A DNA stretch of 24,412 bases from positions 1 through 24,412 of the forward strand of contig DAOWJL010000042.1 in NCBI GenBank assembly GCA_030640385.1. The letters are read 5' to 3'. Below the pieces are notes generated by a model, which made no database searches, was not told where the DNA came from, and saw only the letters and a program-made list of their open reading frames with translations. This DNA comes from Dehalococcoidia bacterium (GTDB lineage: Bacteria; Chloroflexota; Dehalococcoidia; Dehalococcoidales; G020351185). This document shows, one piece after another, positions 6,560-14,438 of this stretch; position 1 is the first letter of the stretch; each line of letters starts with the position of its first letter. Made by a program: the position numbers and the translations under genes.

Positions 6560-7186
6560 GTGTTTGCTGAAGTGCCTCTGGAAATAGAAAAACAGATTAA
6601 GTGTGGCATTGCCATCCTCAAGGATGGCGGGTTGGTCGCCTTCCCCACAGATACAGTTTACGGTCTGGGAGCCTGTTTTGACAATCTTGATGCCGTAAAG
6701 AGAATATATGAAGTAAAGAAACGCCCATACGATATGGGTTTGCCTTTACTCGTAGCTGGTGAGTCCCAGATAAGCGAAGTTGTTGAATATATACCCGATG
6801 TTGCCAGGCTTTTAATAAAAAGATTCCTGCCCGGCGGCTTGACGCTGGTGCTGCCAAGGGCTCAATCGGTGCCCGATATAGTAACCGGCGGTGGTGAGAC
6901 GGTAGCCGTCCGTATTCCGGCTCATCCGCTAACCATTGCACTTATCAGGGGTGTCGGCAAACCCGTTATCGGAACAAGCGCCAATGTAAGCGGTAAGCCG
7001 AGTGCTATAACAGCCGAAGAAATCCGTTTGCAGCTCGGTGATGAGATAGATTTGATAATTGATGGTGGGAGATGTGATGGGGGCAGGGAATCAACCATAG
7101 TTGATGTTACCGAAGATATACCCAGGCTTCTGAGAGAGGGCGCCATATCCAGAGCAGAACTTGAGCAGGTATGCCGGATTATTTAA
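6560..7186 (+). CDS. tsaC: Threonylcarbamoyl-AMP synthase (Sua5/YciO/YrdC family)
   Basis: Makes threonylcarbamoyl-AMP from threonine, bicarbonate and ATP, the first step of the t6A modification of tRNAs reading ANN codons. The 208 residues form a single YrdC domain without the C-terminal Sua5 domain. Seen motifs: PTDTVYGLG at 29-37, KKRP with following PLLV at 53-64 (nucleotide/threonine pocket), GTSANVSG at 138-145 and ESTIVD at 177-182. The start is GTG at 6560 with GAGGA nine bases upstream. The gene is followed by rpiB 16 bases later, a pairing frequent in bacteria. A YciO-like paralogue of other function cannot be excluded, but the KxR and SxN motifs are intact. Confidence 0.88.
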   Translation: MFAEVPLEIEKQIKCGIAILKDGGLVAFPTDTVYGLGACFDNLDAVKRIYEVKKRPYDMGLPLLVAGESQISEVVEYIPDVARLLIKRFLPGGLTLVLPRAQSVPDIVTGGGETVAVRIPAHPLTIALIRGVGKPVIGTSANVSGKPSAITAEEIRLQLGDEIDLIIDGGRCDGGRESTIVDVTEDIPRLLREGAISRAELEQVCRII

Positions 7187-7202
7187 AAAGGAGTGTTCTG
7201 TA

Positions 7203-7637
7203 ATGCGCATTGCTATTGGTAGCGACCACAGGGGATTCAGGCTGAAACAAAAGACTGCTAAAATGCTGGCTGATTCAGGATATAGCTATGAAGACTATGG
7301 CTGTTATAACGAGGAGCCTGTGGACTACCCGGATATTGCTCTGGAAGTAGCCAGGGCAGTAGTAAAAGGCGGTTTTGAGAGGGGTATACTTATTTGTTCA
7401 ACCGGTATCGGTATGAGTATTGCCGCTAATAAGGTGAAGGGTATAAAGGCTGCCCTGTGTTGTGATGCCTTCAGCGCCCTGCGTGCCAGAAAACACAACG
7501 ATGCCAATATACTGTGTCTGGGGGCTAAAGCGGCTAAAGAGGGATACTCCGAAATTGTCAGCAGCTTCCTGACGGGCGAATTTGAAGGCGGAAGGCATCA
7601 GCGACGCCTTGATAAAATAGAAGTAATGGAAGGCTAA
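7203..7637 (+). CDS. rpiB: Ribose 5-phosphate isomerase B (RpiB/LacAB family)
   Basis: Interconverts ribose 5-phosphate and ribulose 5-phosphate in the pentose phosphate pathway. The frame is open from 7161, but the ATG at 7203 is chosen: it has a strong AAAAGGAG ribosome site (7186-7193) and gives the family start MRIAIGSDHRG. The product has 144 residues, standard length. Seen features: Asp8-His9 in SDHRG, the catalytic-base Cys65 in CSTGIGMSIAANK and His98 in ARKHND. Cys65 marks it as RpiB rather than an allose isomerase-like or LacA subunit, although family members overlap in substrate. It likely shares the tsaC message. Confidence 0.92.
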   Translation: MRIAIGSDHRGFRLKQKTAKMLADSGYSYEDYGCYNEEPVDYPDIALEVARAVVKGGFERGILICSTGIGMSIAANKVKGIKAALCCDAFSALRARKHNDANILCLGAKAAKEGYSEIVSSFLTGEFEGGRHQRRLDKIEVMEG

Positions 7638-7667
7638 ACGGGCATGGGAGTCTATAGTAAAATTAGC

Positions 7668-7696
7668 TTGACAATAAACGGGGGTTATGTTATTTT
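7668..7696 (+). promoter_or_regulatory. Promoter of the ilv-leu operon
   Basis: A perfect TTGACA (7668-7673), 17-base spacer and TATTTT (7691-7696) preceded by TGT, so also an extended -10. Transcription would begin near 7703 and produce a leader of about 77 bases before ilvD. This is the best promoter match in the window. Confidence 0.7.
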
Positions 7697-7701
7697 TAGA
7701 T

Positions 7702-7779
7702 AGCCCAAAAAGGGAGGTGGGCTCTGGGAATACATAATCCGTCCCACAAGGGCGGTTTTTTTGTTATAATGGAGAAGTA
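7702..7779 (+). promoter_or_regulatory. ilvD leader with competing hairpins (attenuator candidate)
   Basis: The short leader contains AGCCC (7702-7706) and GGGCT (7719-7723), which can pair. GTGGG (7717-7721) can instead pair with CCCAC (7743-7747), and TGGGA (7725-7729) with TCCCA (7742-7746). Either of the latter pairings would disrupt the terminator stem at 7739-7755. This mutually exclusive arrangement is typical of transcription attenuators. No T-box element or known amino-acid riboswitch was recognised. A short frame, ATG at 7688 reading MLFLDSPKR and ending at TAA 7738, overlaps the promoter and would precede the inferred transcript start. Confidence 0.45.
7739..7762 (+). terminator. 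Intrinsic terminator upstream of ilvD
   Basis: CCGTCCC and GGGCGG pair as a 6-bp GC-rich stem with one bulged T around ACAA, followed directly by seven T. It ends 17 bases before the ilvD ATG and lies downstream of the strong promoter at 7668. It can end tsaC-rpiB transcription and also act as a conditional terminator for the ilv operon. Directly after it, TGTTATAAT (7762-7770) could serve as a second, extended -10 promoter. Confidence 0.7.
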
Positions 7780-9444
7780 ATGAAAAGCGAAACGATAAAG
7801 AAAGGGATAGAAAGGGCACCGCACCGGTCGCTACTGCATGCACTTGGTGTAACGAATGCCGAAATGGAAAAGCCGTTTATCGGCATCGTTAACAGCTTTA
7901 CAGAGGTGGTACCCGGGCATATACACCTGAGGGATATCGCCAGGGCGATTAAAAGCGGCGTCAGAGAGGGTGGCGGAGTTCCTTTTGAGTTTAATACCAT
8001 CGCCATCTGTGATGGTATTGCCATGAACCACCAGGGTATGAAATACAGTCTGCCCAGCCGGGAGCTTATAGCCGATTCGGTGGAGGTAATGGCTCAAGCT
8101 CATGCCTTTGATGCCTTTGTTTTTATTCCCAATTGCGACAAGGTGGTACCGGGGATGCTGATGGCGGCAGTCAGGTTGAATGAACCGGCTATCTTTATCA
8201 GCGGTGGCCCCATGCTTGCCGGGCGCTTTACTGATAGTCAGGGGGAACATAAAGTTGACCTGAACTCAGTATTTGAGGCTGTTGGTAAGGTAATTAAAGG
8301 ACAGATGAATGAAGCCGAGCTGGAAAACCTGGTGGGAGTTGCCTGCCCAGGCTGTGGCAGTTGTGCCGGTATGTTCACCGCCAACACGATGAACTGCCTG
8401 ACAGAGGCTTTAGGACTGGCATTGCCCGGTAATGGTACTATACCGGCGGTTGATGGCAGGCGATATAAATTAGCCGAGGAAGCCGGGCGTCAGGTAATGA
8501 AATTGCTGGCAGAAAACATAAAGCCAAAGGATATAGTAAACAAAAAATCTATGGGGAATGCCTTTGCTGTCGATATGGCGCTGGGGGGCAGCACCAATTC
8601 AGTGCTACATCTTATGGCACTGGCTTATGAAGCCGGAGTTGATTTCCCCCTGGCGATGATAAACGATATAAGCGAAAAAACGCCGTGCCTGTGCAGATTG
8701 AGGCCGGCCGGTGAATATCATATTGAAGATTTGGACAGGGCTGGCGGTATAGCGGCGGTTATGAAGGAACTAAAAGAACAGTTGAATACCGATGAAATGA
8801 CAGTATCGGGGAAGACTATAGCCGGTACAATCGACGAGAGCCGTGTAGTGGATAGCGATGTTATACGCCCGATTAATAATGCCTATTCGCAAAAAGGAGG
8901 CATAGCTGTACTTTTTGGCAATCTGGCGCCGGATGGGGCTGTAGTGAAGAGGTCGGCGGTGGCTGATGAGATGATGGTTCATAGCGGACCGGCGAGGGTA
9001 TTTAATAGCGAAGACGAAGCAACAAGTGCTATTATGGCTGAAAAGATAAACAAAGGCGAAGTGCTGGTTATCCGCTATGAAGGGCCAAAGGGAGGACCCG
9101 GAATGAGAGAGATGCTCACACCTACCTCTATGCTGAGTGGTATGGGAATGGAGAAAGAGGTTGCCCTTATAACCGATGGCAGGTTTTCCGGAGCCACCCG
9201 TGGTGCCGCTATAGGGCATGTCTCTCCGGAAGCGGCAGACAGAGGACCTATTGCTGCCATAGCAGATGGGGATAAAATAAAGATTGATATTCCAAATAAC
9301 AGGCTTGAGGTTGAGCTTTCCGATAAAGAGATAAACAAGAGGTTGGCTTACCTTAGTGAATATAAACCCAGAATAAAGTCGGGTTATCTAAAGAGGTATA
9401 CAGAAAAAGTAACATCGGCAAGTAGCGGAGCGGTTTTTAGCTGA
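7780..9444 (+). CDS. ilvD: Dihydroxy-acid dehydratase
   Basis: Dehydrates 2,3-dihydroxy-isovalerate and 2,3-dihydroxy-3-methylvalerate to the 2-oxo acids of valine and isoleucine. The 554 residues are normal for IlvD/Edd. Fe-S and metal residues are visible: Asp78 in ICDG, Cys119 and Lys121 in PNCDK, and the CPGCGSC block with Cys189, 192 and 195. In the N-terminal VVPGHIHL motif, residue 46 is Gly where [2Fe-2S] family members usually have Cys. This suggests the oxygen-sensitive [4Fe-4S] class, as expected in an anaerobe. The ATG has GGAG five bases before it. It is first in the branched-chain operon, behind the attenuator-like leader, and ilvB follows within 14 bases. Confidence 0.96.
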   Translation: MKSETIKKGIERAPHRSLLHALGVTNAEMEKPFIGIVNSFTEVVPGHIHLRDIARAIKSGVREGGGVPFEFNTIAICDGIAMNHQGMKYSLPSRELIADSVEVMAQAHAFDAFVFIPNCDKVVPGMLMAAVRLNEPAIFISGGPMLAGRFTDSQGEHKVDLNSVFEAVGKVIKGQMNEAELENLVGVACPGCGSCAGMFTANTMNCLTEALGLALPGNGTIPAVDGRRYKLAEEAGRQVMKLLAENIKPKDIVNKKSMGNAFAVDMALGGSTNSVLHLMALAYEAGVDFPLAMINDISEKTPCLCRLRPAGEYHIEDLDRAGGIAAVMKELKEQLNTDEMTVSGKTIAGTIDESRVVDSDVIRPINNAYSQKGGIAVLFGNLAPDGAVVKRSAVADEMMVHSGPARVFNSEDEATSAIMAEKINKGEVLVIRYEGPKGGPGMREMLTPTSMLSGMGMEKEVALITDGRFSGATRGAAIGHVSPEAADRGPIAAIADGDKIKIDIPNNRLEVELSDKEINKRLAYLSEYKPRIKSGYLKRYTEKVTSASSGAVFS

Positions 9445-9458
9445 CGGGGGTATTGAAA

Positions 9459-11168
9459 ATGAAATTGACAGGTGCTCAAATTGTATGCGAAAGCCTTGTA
9501 AAAGAGGGAGTAGAGGTTATATTCGGCATACTGGGTGGAGTTATTTTGCCGTTGTATGATACATTGCCGCAATACCCTCAATTACGGCATATTCTGGTAC
9601 GTCACGAGCAGGGTGCCGCCCATGCTGCCGAAGGCTATGCTAAGGCTACCGGTAAAGTCGGTGTTTGCTTCGCTACGTCCGGGCCGGGGGCAACGAATCT
9701 GGTGACCGGTATTGCCGATGCCTGCCTTGATTCGGTGCCATTAGTGGCTATAACCGGACAGGTAATAAGACCATTAATCGGTAAAGATGCCTTCCAGGAA
9801 ATAGACATAACCGGTATCACATTGCCTATTACAAAACATAATTATCTGGCCCTGGATGCCGCCTCACTGGCAGAAACAATAAAAGAATCTTTTTATCTGG
9901 CAAGGACGGGCCGACCGGGGCCGGTGCTGATAGATCTGCCTAAAGATGTTCAGACAAGCCAGGCGGAGTTCAATTATCCGAATAAGGTGAACCTGCCGGG
10001 TTACAAACCGACGCTAAAGGGGCATCCGGCACAGATTAAAAAGGCGGCCAGGCTTATTAATGAGGCAAAGCAGCCAATAATCCTTGCCGGCCGTGGCGTG
10101 AATATATCAGGAGCATATGACGAGTTAAAACATTTAGCGGAAGAAGCACAGATACCGGTGGTAACCACATTGCTGGGCATAAGCACTTTTCCCGAATCAC
10201 ATGCTCTCTCTTATGGCTGGCTGGGGATGCACGGTATGGCTTATGCCAATATGGCGATTGATGCCGCTGACCTTGTTATCGCCATCGGCATGAGGTTTGA
10301 TGACCGGGCTACGGGCAGGGTAAGCGGTTTTGCCCCTAATGCCAAAATAATACATATTGATATAGACCCGGCTGAAATAGGCAAGAACGTACGCGTTGAT
10401 GTGCCAATCGTTGGTGATGTAAAGGTTGTTCTGAAAGAATTGAATAAACTCATAACAAAGACTGAACACATTGATTGGATTGGCCAGCTTGATGAATGGC
10501 GCAGGGAACATCCCTCAATTCTCATAAGGGATTGTGATGAGATTTTACCTCAATATATCGTCCGCCAGATATATAAAATAACAAAGGGTGACGCCATTAT
10601 CGTTACCGGAGTTGGCCAGCATCAGATGTGGGCAGCCCAGCACTATTTCTTTGATAAACCGAATAGCCTGATAACGTCGGGGAGTCTGGGGACGATGGGT
10701 TTTGAACTGCCGGCGGCTATGGGTGCCAAGGTAGGTCGTCCCGATGAAACCGTATGGTGTATCGCCGGCGATGGTGGTTTCCAGATGACGCTACAGGAAC
10801 TGGCTACTATAGCCAAAGAAAAGATAGCGGTAAAGATAGCTGTTTTTAATAATGGTTTTCTGGGTATGGTACGGCAATGGCAGGATCTGTTTTACGGAAA
10901 ACGCTATGTTGCCACTCACCTGAATTGCCCGGATTTTGTTAAAATTGCCGAAGCCTATTGCATTCCGGGGCTGACGGTAAAACATAAAAAAGAAGTAACG
11001 CCGGCTATCGAAAAAGCGATGGAAGAGCCCGGACCCTTCCTTATAAACTTTATGGTAGAACCGGAGGAGAATGTATATCCAATGGTGCCGCCGGGGGCAT
11101 CTCTGGCTGAAGTAATGGAAGAACCAAAGAAGGGGGTGGCAAAATGGCAGCGACAAAGCACGCCCTAG
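9459..11168 (+). CDS. ilvB: Acetolactate synthase, large (catalytic) subunit
   Basis: A thiamine diphosphate enzyme that joins pyruvate with pyruvate or 2-oxobutyrate. The start is ATG 9459, eight bases after a GGGGG run; a TTG two codons earlier is less likely. The 569 residues contain the N-terminal TPP pyrimidine domain with catalytic Glu50 in RHEQGAAHAAEGYA and the SGPGATNLVTGI block. A central FAD/transhydrogenase-like domain follows. The C-terminal TPP domain has GDGG from residue 437 and the NNGFLGMVRQWQ loop, characteristic of anabolic acetohydroxyacid synthase. Its 3' end overlaps ilvN by 25 bases, consistent with coupled translation of the two subunits. Confidence 0.95.
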   Translation: MKLTGAQIVCESLVKEGVEVIFGILGGVILPLYDTLPQYPQLRHILVRHEQGAAHAAEGYAKATGKVGVCFATSGPGATNLVTGIADACLDSVPLVAITGQVIRPLIGKDAFQEIDITGITLPITKHNYLALDAASLAETIKESFYLARTGRPGPVLIDLPKDVQTSQAEFNYPNKVNLPGYKPTLKGHPAQIKKAARLINEAKQPIILAGRGVNISGAYDELKHLAEEAQIPVVTTLLGISTFPESHALSYGWLGMHGMAYANMAIDAADLVIAIGMRFDDRATGRVSGFAPNAKIIHIDIDPAEIGKNVRVDVPIVGDVKVVLKELNKLITKTEHIDWIGQLDEWRREHPSILIRDCDEILPQYIVRQIYKITKGDAIIVTGVGQHQMWAAQHYFFDKPNSLITSGSLGTMGFELPAAMGAKVGRPDETVWCIAGDGGFQMTLQELATIAKEKIAVKIAVFNNGFLGMVRQWQDLFYGKRYVATHLNCPDFVKIAEAYCIPGLTVKHKKEVTPAIEKAMEEPGPFLINFMVEPEENVYPMVPPGASLAEVMEEPKKGVAKWQRQSTP

Positions 11169-11692
11169 TAGCTATGGTTGCGGATAAACCTGGAGTGCTA
11201 AACCGGATAGCAAGCCTCTTCCGCCGTCGAGGTTTCAATATCGAAAGCATCGCCGTCGGTCACAGTGAAATGCCGAAAGTATCGCGGATGACGATAGTGG
11301 TTGATGGCGCGACGACACAGGTGGAGCAGGTCAGGAAGCAGCTGGAAAAGGTAGTGGATGTCATAAAGGTAATCGATGTTACCGGGGAGGGAACCATAAT
11401 CCGTGAACTGGCAATAATTAAAGTTAAAACAACAACAGCTAACCGTAGTGAAATAATACAGATTGTTGACATATTCCGGGCTAATATAGTGGATGTATCC
11501 TCGGATTCAGTAGCAATTGAGGTTACCGGGGATGAGGAAAAGGTTAATTCACTGTATAAACTGCTCCGCGGTTTCGGAATCATAGAAATAGCCAGGACAG
11601 GTGTAATAGCTATGACAAGAGGCGGAGCCGGTTCATCAATGATAAACAAAAAGCAACCAAAGTCCAGAACCAGAAACAAGAAAAAAGAATAA
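11144..11692 (+). CDS. ilvN: Acetolactate synthase, small (regulatory) subunit
   Basis: Binds the catalytic subunit, raises its activity and usually confers valine feedback inhibition. The 182 residues have an N-terminal ACT domain (about 5-80) with VADKPGVLNRIASLF and RGFNIESIAVG, the valine-binding loop region. A C-terminal domain (about 85-160) has the RELAIIKV and VDVSSDSVAIEVTG segments. The last 20 residues are very Lys/Arg-rich and extend beyond the usual end. The ATG lies inside the end of ilvB with a GGGGGT ribosome site there. The symbol ilvH would be equally valid. Confidence 0.95.
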   Translation: MAATKHALVAMVADKPGVLNRIASLFRRRGFNIESIAVGHSEMPKVSRMTIVVDGATTQVEQVRKQLEKVVDVIKVIDVTGEGTIIRELAIIKVKTTTANRSEIIQIVDIFRANIVDVSSDSVAIEVTGDEEKVNSLYKLLRGFGIIEIARTGVIAMTRGGAGSSMINKKQPKSRTRNKKKE

Positions 11693-11705
11693 AGGAAGGT
11701 GTATT

Positions 11706-12710
11706 ATGGCAACAATATACTATGACAAGGATTGTGACCTGGCTCTATTCGAGGGCAAGGTAATCGGTATTATCGGCTATGGCAGCCAGGGGCATGCCCA
11801 GGCGCAAAATCTGAGAGATAGCGGACTGCAGGTGATAGTAGCCGAAGCCGAGGGAAGCCCGGGTTGGGATAAAGCAAAGGAAGATGGCTTTGAGGTAATG
11901 GCGGCTGACCTGGTGACAAGGAAGGCGGATGTGATAATGATTCTGGCGCCGGATACTCTGCATGCCAGGATATATAGCCAGGCGATAGAAGACGAGCTAT
12001 CCGCCGGTAAGATGCTTATGTTCGCTCATGGTTTTAATATACACTACGGGCAAATCATGCCACCGAAAGACATAGATGTAACCATGATTGCGCCGAAGTG
12101 CCCTGGCCATATGCTGAGGGAGCTATATGTAGAGGGAGCGGGACCTCCGGCTTTGATAGCGGTCCATCAGGATGCTACCGGTAAAGCAAAGGAATTAGCT
12201 CTTGCCTATGCCAAGGGCATCGGTTGTAGCAACGCCGGTATTATAGAGACAACCTTTGCCGAGGAAACGGAAACGGACCTCTTCGGTGAGCAGGCGGTGT
12301 TGTGTGGCGGGGTCGCAAACCTGATAAAGGCAGGTTTCGATACGCTGGTTGAAGCCGGTTACCAGCCGGAAATAGCCTACTTCGAATGCATGCACGAAAT
12401 GAAGCTGATTGTTGACCTGTTTTACAAGGGTGGCTTGAATTACATGAATTACTCGGTAAGCGATACCGCAGAGTATGGTGGTTATACCAGGGGCACGCGG
12501 GTTGTTGACGAAATGACCCGGGATGAAATGGTGGAAATACTGGCCGAGATTCAGGATGGCACCTTTGCCAAGGAATGGATACTGGAAAACCAGGCCGGTA
12601 AGCCGGTATTTAATGCTTTAAGGCGAATGGAATCCGAGGAGCTTATTGAAGAAGTCGGCGCCGAGTTACGCCAGATGATGCCCTGGCTGAAGAAAAGCAA
12701 AAAACCATAA
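11706..12710 (+). CDS. ilvC: Ketol-acid reductoisomerase, class I, with unusual cofactor loop
   Basis: Isomerises and reduces acetolactate or acetohydroxybutyrate. The 334 residues are the short class I form. The Rossmann motif GYGSQGHAQAQNLRDSG occupies 24-40. Catalytic residues are visible: His107 in AHGFN, APKCPGH at 129-135, and the Mg-binding Asp191 and Glu195 in ETDLFGEQ. The loop after the second strand normally reads close to VGL(R/Y)xGSxSW and holds the 2'-phosphate of NADPH. Here it is VAEAEGSPGW (45-54): the Arg/Tyr is Ala48, the second Ser is Gly53, and Glu47 and Glu49 add negative charge. This suggests NADH use (inference). It begins 13 bases after ilvN. Confidence 0.95.
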   Translation: MATIYYDKDCDLALFEGKVIGIIGYGSQGHAQAQNLRDSGLQVIVAEAEGSPGWDKAKEDGFEVMAADLVTRKADVIMILAPDTLHARIYSQAIEDELSAGKMLMFAHGFNIHYGQIMPPKDIDVTMIAPKCPGHMLRELYVEGAGPPALIAVHQDATGKAKELALAYAKGIGCSNAGIIETTFAEETETDLFGEQAVLCGGVANLIKAGFDTLVEAGYQPEIAYFECMHEMKLIVDLFYKGGLNYMNYSVSDTAEYGGYTRGTRVVDEMTRDEMVEILAEIQDGTFAKEWILENQAGKPVFNALRRMESEELIEEVGAELRQMMPWLKKSKKP

Positions 12711-12895
12711 CAAATAACCATAATAAAACGGATAACCATTGGATAGTATGAAAAATAGGGTAAGCAATATATTATTTAAAGATACATGTGTTTTTACCCT
12801 TGCTGGGAGGAATAAGCTCATCCTTAGCAGCCCGTCTCCGTCAAAAGGGAGGGGTAGCAGCGGGAAAACGAATTATTTCTCTCAGGGAGGATAGT
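12711..12895 (+). promoter_or_regulatory. ilvC-leuA leader, structured and open in the leuA frame
   Basis: The 185-base gap is long for this operon. From 12788 (GTG) the leuA frame stays open for 36 codons upstream of its ATG and is rich in Leu (five in the first 17 codons) and Arg, like a leader peptide. Hairpin GCTG..AGGA / TCCT..CAGC (about 12804-12834) has a CTC triplet in its loop. CTCC with GGAG nearby gives a second stem. TAGCAGC occurs twice, at about 12826 and 12855. It superficially resembles a T-box 3' region but lacks the TGGN bulge. Function unproven. Confidence 0.3.
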
Positions 12896-14416
12896 ATGGA
12901 TAAAGTAATAATTTTTGATACAACTTTAAGGGATGGCGAGCAGGCGGCCGGGGGAATGCTGAACATCCAGGAAAAACTGGGGGTTGCCAGGCAGCTGGAG
13001 AAGCTCGGCGTGGATGTCATTGAAGCCGGCTTCCCGGTAAGCTCACCCGGTGATTTTGGGGCGGTGCAAAGCATCGCCAGGGAGGTGCGCGGGGCGATAA
13101 TCTGCGGGCTGGCTCGTGCCCATCCGAAAGATATTGATAGCGCCTGGGCAGCATTAAAGGAAGCGGAGCATCCGAGGATACACGTCTTTCTTTCGGCTTC
13201 GGATATACATATGCTGCACCAGCTAAAAAAGAGCCGGGAGCAGATACTGGAGATGTCGCGCGATATGGTAGCACGGGCAAAGAAATATACAGATGATATA
13301 GAATTCTCGCCCATGGATGCCAGCCGGGCTAATCCGGAATTCATCTATCAGGTTCTTGAAGCGGTAATTGATGCCGGGGCGACGACGGTGAACATTCCAG
13401 ACACGGTAGGTTATGCTATACCGGAAGAGTTTGGCAGGTTGATTGAAGGCATCTTCAGCAATGTAAAAAACATTGGCAGGGCAGTAGTTAGCGTCCACTG
13501 CCACGATGACCTGGGACTGGCGGTAGCCAATAGCCTTGAAGCGGTAAGACAGGGTGCCAGGCAGGTGGAGTGTACCATAAATGGAATCGGGGAGAGGGCG
13601 GGCAATGCCTCGCTGGAAGAAATAGTGATGGCTATAGAAACCCGCAGCGACTTTTTCAAACTGACAACCGGCATAAATACAAAACAGATATACAATACGA
13701 GCCGTATGGTAAGCGAGCTTACAGGATTTTCGGTTCAATCGAACAAGGCAATTGTCGGTGCCAATGCCTTCAGGCATCAATCGGGTATTCATCAGGATGG
13801 CGTGATAAAAATGCCGATAACCTATGAGATTATTGATCCTAAAAAAGTGGGTGTGCCGGCATCCAGCCTGGTGATGGGCAAACTCAGCGGGCGGAATGCT
13901 TTTCGGGAGAGACTTGCCGAACTGGGCTATAGCCTGGGCGAGGAAGATTTTATCCATACCTTCCAGGCATTTAAGGAACTGGCGGATAAGAAAAAAGAGG
14001 TTACCGACCGGGATATCGAGTCCCTTGTCGCTGAAGAGATGCGAACCGTAACCGAAGCTTACCACCTGGAGCGTATACAGGTGACCTGTGGCGACAGGGG
14101 TATTCCCACGGCAGCCGTCAAGCTGACCGGCCCGGATGGCATAACCCTGGCTGATGCCGCGCTGGGTACCGGCCCGGTGGATGCGGTGTATAAAACCATA
14201 AACAGGCTGGTAAAGATACCCAATACTCTAACCGAATTTTCGGTAAAATCAGTTACCGAAGGTATTGATGCTATCGGCGAGGTTTTAATAAGGATAGAGA
14301 GTGAGGGTGTAACCTATACCGGCCGTGGCGCTGATACCGATATTATCGTTGCCAGCGCAAAGGCTTATATCAATGCCTTGAACAGGCTACTGGCTTTGAA
14401 AAAGGCAACTGTATAA
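12896..14416 (+). CDS. leuA: 2-isopropylmalate synthase
   Basis: Condenses acetyl-CoA with 2-oxoisovalerate, the committed step to leucine. The ATG at 12896 is chosen for its AGGGAGG ribosome site (12884-12890) and the canonical start MDKVIIFDTTLRDGEQ. The open frame upstream is treated as leader. The 506 residues are typical. The TIM-barrel domain has DTTLRDGEQ, with metal ligands Asp9 and His201/His203 in HCHDDLGLA, and GIGERAGNA. The signature HQSGIHQDGVIK identifies LeuA rather than homocitrate or citramalate synthase. The C-terminal LeuA dimer domain (about 370-506), which usually binds leucine for feedback, is present. A second, distinct synthase (cimA) lies at the end of the operon. 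Confidence 0.95.
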   Translation: MDKVIIFDTTLRDGEQAAGGMLNIQEKLGVARQLEKLGVDVIEAGFPVSSPGDFGAVQSIAREVRGAIICGLARAHPKDIDSAWAALKEAEHPRIHVFLSASDIHMLHQLKKSREQILEMSRDMVARAKKYTDDIEFSPMDASRANPEFIYQVLEAVIDAGATTVNIPDTVGYAIPEEFGRLIEGIFSNVKNIGRAVVSVHCHDDLGLAVANSLEAVRQGARQVECTINGIGERAGNASLEEIVMAIETRSDFFKLTTGINTKQIYNTSRMVSELTGFSVQSNKAIVGANAFRHQSGIHQDGVIKMPITYEIIDPKKVGVPASSLVMGKLSGRNAFRERLAELGYSLGEEDFIHTFQAFKELADKKKEVTDRDIESLVAEEMRTVTEAYHLERIQVTCGDRGIPTAAVKLTGPDGITLADAALGTGPVDAVYKTINRLVKIPNTLTEFSVKSVTEGIDAIGEVLIRIESEGVTYTGRGADTDIIVASAKAYINALNRLLALKKATV

Positions 14417-14438
14417 TTACCTGGAGGAGGGATTTTAG

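Noticed and set aside
8770..9219. 149-codon minus-strand open frame opposite ilvD
   Set aside because: It is a shadow of the ilvD coding strand with no independent support.
12830..12875. T-box riboswitch before leuA
   Set aside because: The GGGGTAGCAGCGGG segment looks a little like a T-box antiterminator, but the essential TGGN bulge is absent and there is no terminator.
12788..12895. LeuA starting 36 codons earlier at GTG 12788
   Set aside because: No ribosome site precedes the GTG, while ATG 12896 has AGGGAGG and gives the canonical LeuA N-terminus. The stretch is reported as a possible leader instead.
13223..14065. 280-codon minus-strand open frame opposite leuA
   Set aside because: It is antisense to a firmly identified gene, has no ribosome site or recognisable domain, and its composition follows from leuA codon bias.
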